DNA of 53,263 nt from an uncultured Acetatifactor sp. (GTDB taxonomy: Bacteria; Bacillota; Clostridia; Lachnospirales; Lachnospiraceae), in NCBI GenBank assembly GCA_910584375.1, contig CAJUAH010000028.1, forward strand, positions 1 through 53,263. Reading direction: 5' to 3'. The notes beneath the pieces were generated by a model. It saw only the letters and a program-made list of their open reading frames with translations. It ran no database searches and had not been told where the DNA came from. Both the position numbers and the translations under genes were made by a program. Shown in pieces: positions 49,667-53,263 of the stretch (position 1 is its first letter; every line of letters begins with the position of its first letter).

Positions 49667-49736
49667 AGGGAGGTTTTCCGGCCTGTTTGTGTCATGTTGC
49701 CAAAAGTGGATTATGTTCTCATAACCTCTCTTTTTT
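49667..49736 (+). terminator. Leader terminator (attenuator candidate) of the ABC-F gene
   Basis: AGGGAGGTT (49667-49675) pairs with AACCTCTCT (49723-49731), followed by TTTTTT. The same 3' arm (CCTCTC) can instead pair with GAGAGG in the uORF ribosome site at 49604-49609, giving two exclusive folds. Confidence 0.45.
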
Positions 49737-49880
49737 GTGTGTATTTTTTCGTAAAAAGTCCCGGCAGACGTTCGGCGGGGACAGGAGCGGCGACAGGTCC
49801 TGTCAGGTCGTATGTCGGCGCGTATGCGATAGAGGTCAGGAGAACATGGCGGAACTGTTTGGCAGCAAACGGTTCTGTTT

Positions 49881-49929
49881 TTTTTGGTTATATTGTCCAA
49901 TCCCGTCATTCGCGGAAGGAGTTTCGCAA
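49881..49929. repeat. Interspersed repeat, partial copy B
   Basis: TTTTTGGTTATATTG through TTTCGCAA matches the right half of the element at 10515-10610 at about 41 of 48 positions. Here the left inverted end is missing. It lies just before the ABC-F ribosome site. Confidence 0.6.
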
Positions 49930-49967
49930 TCGCCTGGAGGAGGGCAATACGGAAAGGAGTGATGCAT

Positions 49968-51497
49968 ATGGCGCAGATCCATGTAAGCCACCTGACTTTT
50001 TGCTATGAGGGGGGCTTTGACAATATTTTTGAAGATGTTTCTTTTTCCGTTGACACGGATTGGAAACTGGGGCTGCTGGGGCGTAACGGCAAGGGTAAGA
50101 CCACGTTCCTTAAGCTGCTGCAGGGCCGGTATCCCTATCAGGGAACCATCAGCGCGAACACGGTGTTCGACTATTTTCCCTATACTGTCAGCGAGGGGCA
50201 GATGCATATGCCCGCGGCGGAGTTTATGGAGGCATTGAAACCGGGGTGCGAGGCGTGGCGGGTGATCTGCGAGCTGGGGGAGCTGGGCCAGGAGGCGGAT
50301 GTCCTGTACAGACCCTTCGGGGGATTGAGCCCCGGCGAGCAGACCAAGATACTGCTGGCCGTACTGTTCTCCGGGGAAAATGATTTTCTGCTGATCGACG
50401 AGCCCACCAACCATCTGGATCAGGCGTCCAGAGAGACGGTCAGGCGCTACCTGGCCTCCAAGAAAGGCTTTATCCTGGTGTCCCATGATCGGGATCTGCT
50501 GGATCATTGCGTGGATCATGTGCTGGTGCTGAACCGGCGCAGCATCGAGCTGCAAAGCGGAAATTTTTCCACCTGGCAGGAAAATAAGCGGCGCAGGGAT
50601 CAGTTTGAACAGGCGGAGAACGAGAAACACTTAAAAGAGATCGGGAAATTAAAGCAGGCGGCGGCACGCACATCCGCCTGGGCGGACAAAAACGAGAGTA
50701 CGAAGATCGGCTTTGACCCCATAGAGGAGCATGACAGATCCAAGAATACCAGGGCCTTTTTGGGCGCCAAGACCAAGAAGATGCAGAGCCGGGTCAAACA
50801 GATGGAGAAACGCATTCACCGGGAGATTCAGGAGAAAGAAGGCCTTCTGGCGGATCTGGAGCAACCGGCGGATCTGAAGATCATGCCTCTTGTACATCAC
50901 AGGGAAACCCTTGTGCATATGCGGGAGTATGGATTGCAATACGAGGACGCAGAGGAGCCGCTTTTTACGGGGCTTACTTTCGACATCAGCCGGGGAGAGC
51001 GGATCGCCCTGCACGGCAGCAACGGGTGCGGTAAATCAACGCTGCTGAAAAGAATCCTGCAAAAAGCGGGGGCCGTGAGGGAATCCCTGCCCGTCCGGGA
51101 GAGCGGGCTCTGCGAGACGGCCGCCGGGCTGGTCATCTCCTATGTGAGCCAGGATACCTCCATGCTCCGGGGGAGCGTCTCGGAATTTTGCAGGGAGCGG
51201 GAGCTGGATGAGAGCCTGTTTTGCGCCATCCTCCGGCAGCTTGATATGGAACGGGGGCAGTTTTTGAAAGGAATGGAGGAATACTCCGAGGGGCAGAAAA
51301 AGAAGGTGCTGATCGCGGCCAGCCTGCTCGCTCCGGCCCATCTGTATGTGTGGGATGAGCCGCTGAATTATGTGGATGTGTTTTCCAGGATGCAGATCGA
51401 AAAGTTGATTCTGGCGTATGAGCCCACCCTGCTTTTTGTGGAGCATGACGTCAGGTTCAGAGAAAAAATAGCGACAGGGACGGTGGAACTGATATGA
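49968..51497 (+). CDS. Lsa-like ABC-F ribosomal protection protein
   Basis: A 510-residue protein with two ATPase domains and no membrane helices. Domain 1: Walker A GRNGKGKTT, signature LSPGEQTK, Walker B FLLIDEPTNHLD. Domain 2: GSNGCGKST, SEGQKKK, LYVWDEPLNYVD. The basic, coiled linker between them (about 195-310) is the ARD that reaches the ribosomal peptidyl-transferase centre. The opening IHVSHLTFCYEGGFDNIFEDV and VDTDWKLGLLGRNGKG are like Lsa proteins, which protect against lincosamides, streptogramin A and pleuromutilins. The actual resistance is untested. The start at 49968 is set by AGGAG 8 bases ahead; the nearer ATG at 49962 is too close to it. Confidence 0.88.
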   Translation: MAQIHVSHLTFCYEGGFDNIFEDVSFSVDTDWKLGLLGRNGKGKTTFLKLLQGRYPYQGTISANTVFDYFPYTVSEGQMHMPAAEFMEALKPGCEAWRVICELGELGQEADVLYRPFGGLSPGEQTKILLAVLFSGENDFLLIDEPTNHLDQASRETVRRYLASKKGFILVSHDRDLLDHCVDHVLVLNRRSIELQSGNFSTWQENKRRRDQFEQAENEKHLKEIGKLKQAAARTSAWADKNESTKIGFDPIEEHDRSKNTRAFLGAKTKKMQSRVKQMEKRIHREIQEKEGLLADLEQPADLKIMPLVHHRETLVHMREYGLQYEDAEEPLFTGLTFDISRGERIALHGSNGCGKSTLLKRILQKAGAVRESLPVRESGLCETAAGLVISYVSQDTSMLRGSVSEFCRERELDESLFCAILRQLDMERGQFLKGMEEYSEGQKKKVLIAASLLAPAHLYVWDEPLNYVDVFSRMQIEKLILAYEPTLLFVEHDVRFREKIATGTVELI

Positions 51498-52273
51498 GAG
51501 AAAATATATTTATCGAGGGATTGCAGGGCATGGGAAAATCCACCCTGCTACAGGAAATAGCCAGCCGCAGGCCAAAGTACAGGGTGTGCCGGGAGGGGGA
51601 ATACTCCCCGGTGGAGCTGGCCTGGTGCGCGTGGATGGACGGGGAGCAGTACGCCGCGGCGCTGGAGCGGTACGCCCCCATCCGCAGGGAGATAGAGGCG
51701 GGCACATACCGGGAGGGGGATCACTATATCGTAACCTATACCAGGATCCTCACGGATATACCGGGATTTCACAGGGATTTGGAGCAGTATGAGATATACA
51801 ACGGCAGAAAGACGCTTGAGGAGATGGAGGAGATCATCTTTTCCAGATACAGGCGGTTTCAGGACAGCGGTTATCTGTTTGAGTGCGCTTTTATGCAGAA
51901 TATCGTGGAAGATCTGATATTGTTCCACCTGCGCAGTGACGAGGAGATCCTGGATTTTTACGAAAGGCTCTATGCCGTCATACCCAAAGAACACTTTCGG
52001 CTGTTGTATCTGTATAGCGATAAAATCGCGGAAAATATACGGATCATCCAAAAGGAGCGTTCCGACGAACAGGGAAACCAGATGTGGTATCCGGTGATGA
52101 TGGAGTATCTGGTCAATTCGCCCTACGGAAAAGCCCACGGATATAAGGATTTTGACGATCTGATAGAGCACCTCCGGCACAGGCAGCAGGTGGAGCTGCG
52201 CATTGTCCGGGAGATCGTGGGGGAGCGGGCCAGGATCCTTTCGGCCAAGGAGAACCCCTGTTCCTTTGTGTGA
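51494..52273 (+). CDS. P-loop kinase-like protein coupled to the ABC-F gene
   Basis: A 259-residue P-loop protein with Walker A GLQGMGKST (Gly9-Thr17) and a helical build like deoxynucleoside/thymidylate kinases. The middle contains GYLFECAFMQNIVEDLILFHL, near where the DRS-like motif is found in nucleoside kinases. It overlaps the ABC-F gene by four bases (ATGA), so both are made together. It could phosphorylate a nucleotide or an antibiotic, or act as an ATPase; the sequence does not decide. Confidence 0.7.
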   Translation: MRENIFIEGLQGMGKSTLLQEIASRRPKYRVCREGEYSPVELAWCAWMDGEQYAAALERYAPIRREIEAGTYREGDHYIVTYTRILTDIPGFHRDLEQYEIYNGRKTLEEMEEIIFSRYRRFQDSGYLFECAFMQNIVEDLILFHLRSDEEILDFYERLYAVIPKEHFRLLYLYSDKIAENIRIIQKERSDEQGNQMWYPVMMEYLVNSPYGKAHGYKDFDDLIEHLRHRQQVELRIVREIVGERARILSAKENPCSFV

Positions 52274-52308
52274 TGTACACAATATTTGAAATCTGTCAAA
52301 CGATAAAT

Positions 52309-52365
52309 CCTCTCTGCTTTGGAGTACTATATATCAGACTTCATAGCAGAGAGGGATAAATTTTT
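52309..52365 (+). terminator. Probable terminator after the kinase-like gene
   Basis: A perfect 10-bp inverted repeat, CCTCTCTGCT (52309-52318) and AGCAGAGAGG (52345-52354), followed by ATAAATTTTT. The 26-base loop is long for a terminator. Confidence 0.5.
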
Positions 52366-52415
52366 GAACGACAGCGCTCCGGAATGCTTTCATCATGGCA
52401 GGAGACAATTCCTGA

Positions 52416-52937
52416 TTATTTTTTCAGACATTGTAAAACAGGTTCGATATATTTTTTGTCCGAAATATCATAGGACGAAGAAATCATGTCAATCATTACC
52501 TGTTCTTCCTGAGATTTATCCTTTTTGGATTTGAGTGTTTTTATAAACATTTTCATCATCAGCTTGGACGGAACAGACATTTTTTCGTAGTTGAATCCTC
52601 CCGGGCAATAAAATGTCTTTACCTTTTTCTGCTCCGATTCGTTGAAAATCCGTTTAAAGGCTATATCAATATCCGGATTGTCTATCGGACTTCCCCCAAC
52701 ACAAAAGACAATCAGTTTCTTATCTTCCCATTTATCCATATTTCCTTTAAACCAACTGACTTTGCTGATACCGCCCGCACAGGCCCAACTCCCAAAAACA
52801 ATTGTATCATATGCGGTCAGATCTTTCTTTTTCGCGGCTGATAATTCCAGGCAATCGGCTCCCGTCTCTGCTGCAATCCACTCGGCATAGCGCTTTGTAA
52901 ACCCTGTTTGTGAATTGTAGATTACGATTGTTTTCAT
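52416..52937 (-). CDS. Flavodoxin-domain protein
   Basis: A 173-residue flavodoxin-like protein. The FMN phosphate loop is YNSQTGFTKRYAEWIA and the isoalloxazine loops are FGSWACAGG and FCVGGSPIDNPD. Members act as electron carriers or as HemG-type oxidases. It lies four bases after a MarR-like gene on the same strand, so it is probably controlled by it, a common arrangement for redox-stress genes. GAGGTATGAG precedes the ATG. Confidence 0.85.
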   Translation of the reverse strand: MKTIVIYNSQTGFTKRYAEWIAAETGADCLELSAAKKKDLTAYDTIVFGSWACAGGISKVSWFKGNMDKWEDKKLIVFCVGGSPIDNPDIDIAFKRIFNESEQKKVKTFYCPGGFNYEKMSVPSKLMMKMFIKTLKSKKDKSQEEQVMIDMISSSYDISDKKYIEPVLQCLKK

Positions 52938-52941
52938 TTGC

Positions 52942-53241
52942 TCATACCTCCTCTTTCAATATACTGTTTTTACTTTCAACAGCAACTTTCCGATCCAGAT
53001 TTTCTATTCCCGCATACAGCCTTGATAAAAGAATGAAAAGAGTTTCAATCTCTTTGTCCGTATAAACTTCAAAAAGATACTTTAATTTTTCCTGGTATTC
53101 TGAAAAATCATTTATAAAATAGTCATTGACTTTTTCTGTGGGGCAGATACACATAGCTCTGGTATCATGCGGGCTTTGCTGTATTGTGATAAATCCTTTC
53201 TTCCTCAATATAGCGTATTCAAAGTTTATGTGGAAAATCAT
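52942..53241 (-). CDS. MarR-family regulator, N terminus missing
   Basis: 99 residues matching the second half of a MarR protein: the end of the winged helix (ILRKKGFITIQQSPHDTRAMCI) and the C-terminal dimer helices (KEIETLFILLSRLYAGIENL). The first helices and most of the DNA-reading part are absent. An in-frame TGA lies two codons before the ATG, and fewer than 25 bases remain in the window, so this is either a frameshifted gene continuing outside or a truncated remnant. It probably controlled the flavodoxin gene. Confidence 0.6.
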   Translation of the reverse strand: MIFHINFEYAILRKKGFITIQQSPHDTRAMCICPTEKVNDYFINDFSEYQEKLKYLFEVYTDKEIETLFILLSRLYAGIENLDRKVAVESKNSILKEEV

Positions 53242-53263
53242 ATCTCAAGCTCATCCATTTTGT

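Noticed and set aside
49646..50008. 120-codon frame in the ABC-F leader
   Set aside because: It crosses the attenuator-like hairpin and the repeat copy and ends inside the ABC-F gene; no family features, so treated as non-coding.
1..53263. CRISPR arrays, rRNA or tRNA genes, complete insertion sequences, prophage
   Set aside because: No regular repeat-spacer pattern, no cloverleaf or rRNA stretch was recognised, and no transposase, integrase or phage structural gene is encoded.

Overview
The window reads as chromosomal DNA of a Gram-positive anaerobe of the Clostridia, most likely a gut Lachnospiraceae. The grounds are strong AGGAGG ribosome binding sites, sigma-A promoters with 17-bp spacers, lipoprotein signal peptides ending in a lipobox Cys, a TSCPD (TIGR03905-type) protein, a LytTR/DUF3021 pair, heterodimeric-type GH2 beta-galactosidase genes and a Gram-positive style mannan-utilisation locus. 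No rRNA, tRNA or CRISPR array was seen. These assignments come from reading the sequence and from memory of the families; no database search was run.

Layout. 1-2200: debris of an RHS/YD-repeat gene followed by AT-rich orphan genes. 2239-5470: beta-galactosidase encoded as two overlapping genes (LacL/LacM type). 5532-10479: an unknown gene, a candidate type I toxin/antisense-RNA locus, and a polar amino-acid ABC importer whose binding-protein gene is separated from the permease/ATPase pair by two unrelated genes and a cluster of 34-bp inverted repeats. 10645-13479: a GT-C-like membrane protein and a helical protein of unknown function.

13687-34118 is the centrepiece, a beta-mannan utilisation locus of about 20 kb. 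It holds an SGNH esterase lipoprotein, a CBM35-GH26 mannanase lipoprotein, a YesL-like protein, a very large carbohydrate-binding/solute-binding fusion protein and a first permease pair. These are followed by a three-gene membrane module (NHL propeller protein, Yip1 protein, DUF5696 glycosidase-like protein), a second permease pair, a lipoprotein with three 132-residue repeats, a second solute-binding lipoprotein and a GH130 phosphorylase. The inferred flow is deacetylation and cleavage of mannan at the surface, capture by two binding proteins and the repeat lipoprotein, import through two permease pairs that must borrow an ATPase encoded elsewhere, and cytoplasmic phosphorolysis by GH130. The NHL-Yip1-DUF5696 module has no established role and is the best candidate for an undescribed system.

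34284-40523: a membrane protein with a membrane-anchored ImmA/IrrE peptidase, a CE4-like deacetylase, murG with a TSCPD gene on the other strand, a conserved membrane protein, a 2-hydroxyacid dehydrogenase behind a possible attenuator, and a GtrA protein. 40663-43144 (minus strand): luxS, mtnN and a membrane protein (activated methyl cycle/AI-2). 43360-45980: cardiolipin synthase and an AEC transporter. 46028-48699: an ABC-2 exporter divergent from a LytTR regulator/DUF3021 pair. 48849-53241: a flavin reductase, an Lsa-like ABC-F protein behind a long leader with a three-codon uORF, a P-loop kinase overlapping it, and a flavodoxin with a MarR-like fragment at the edge.
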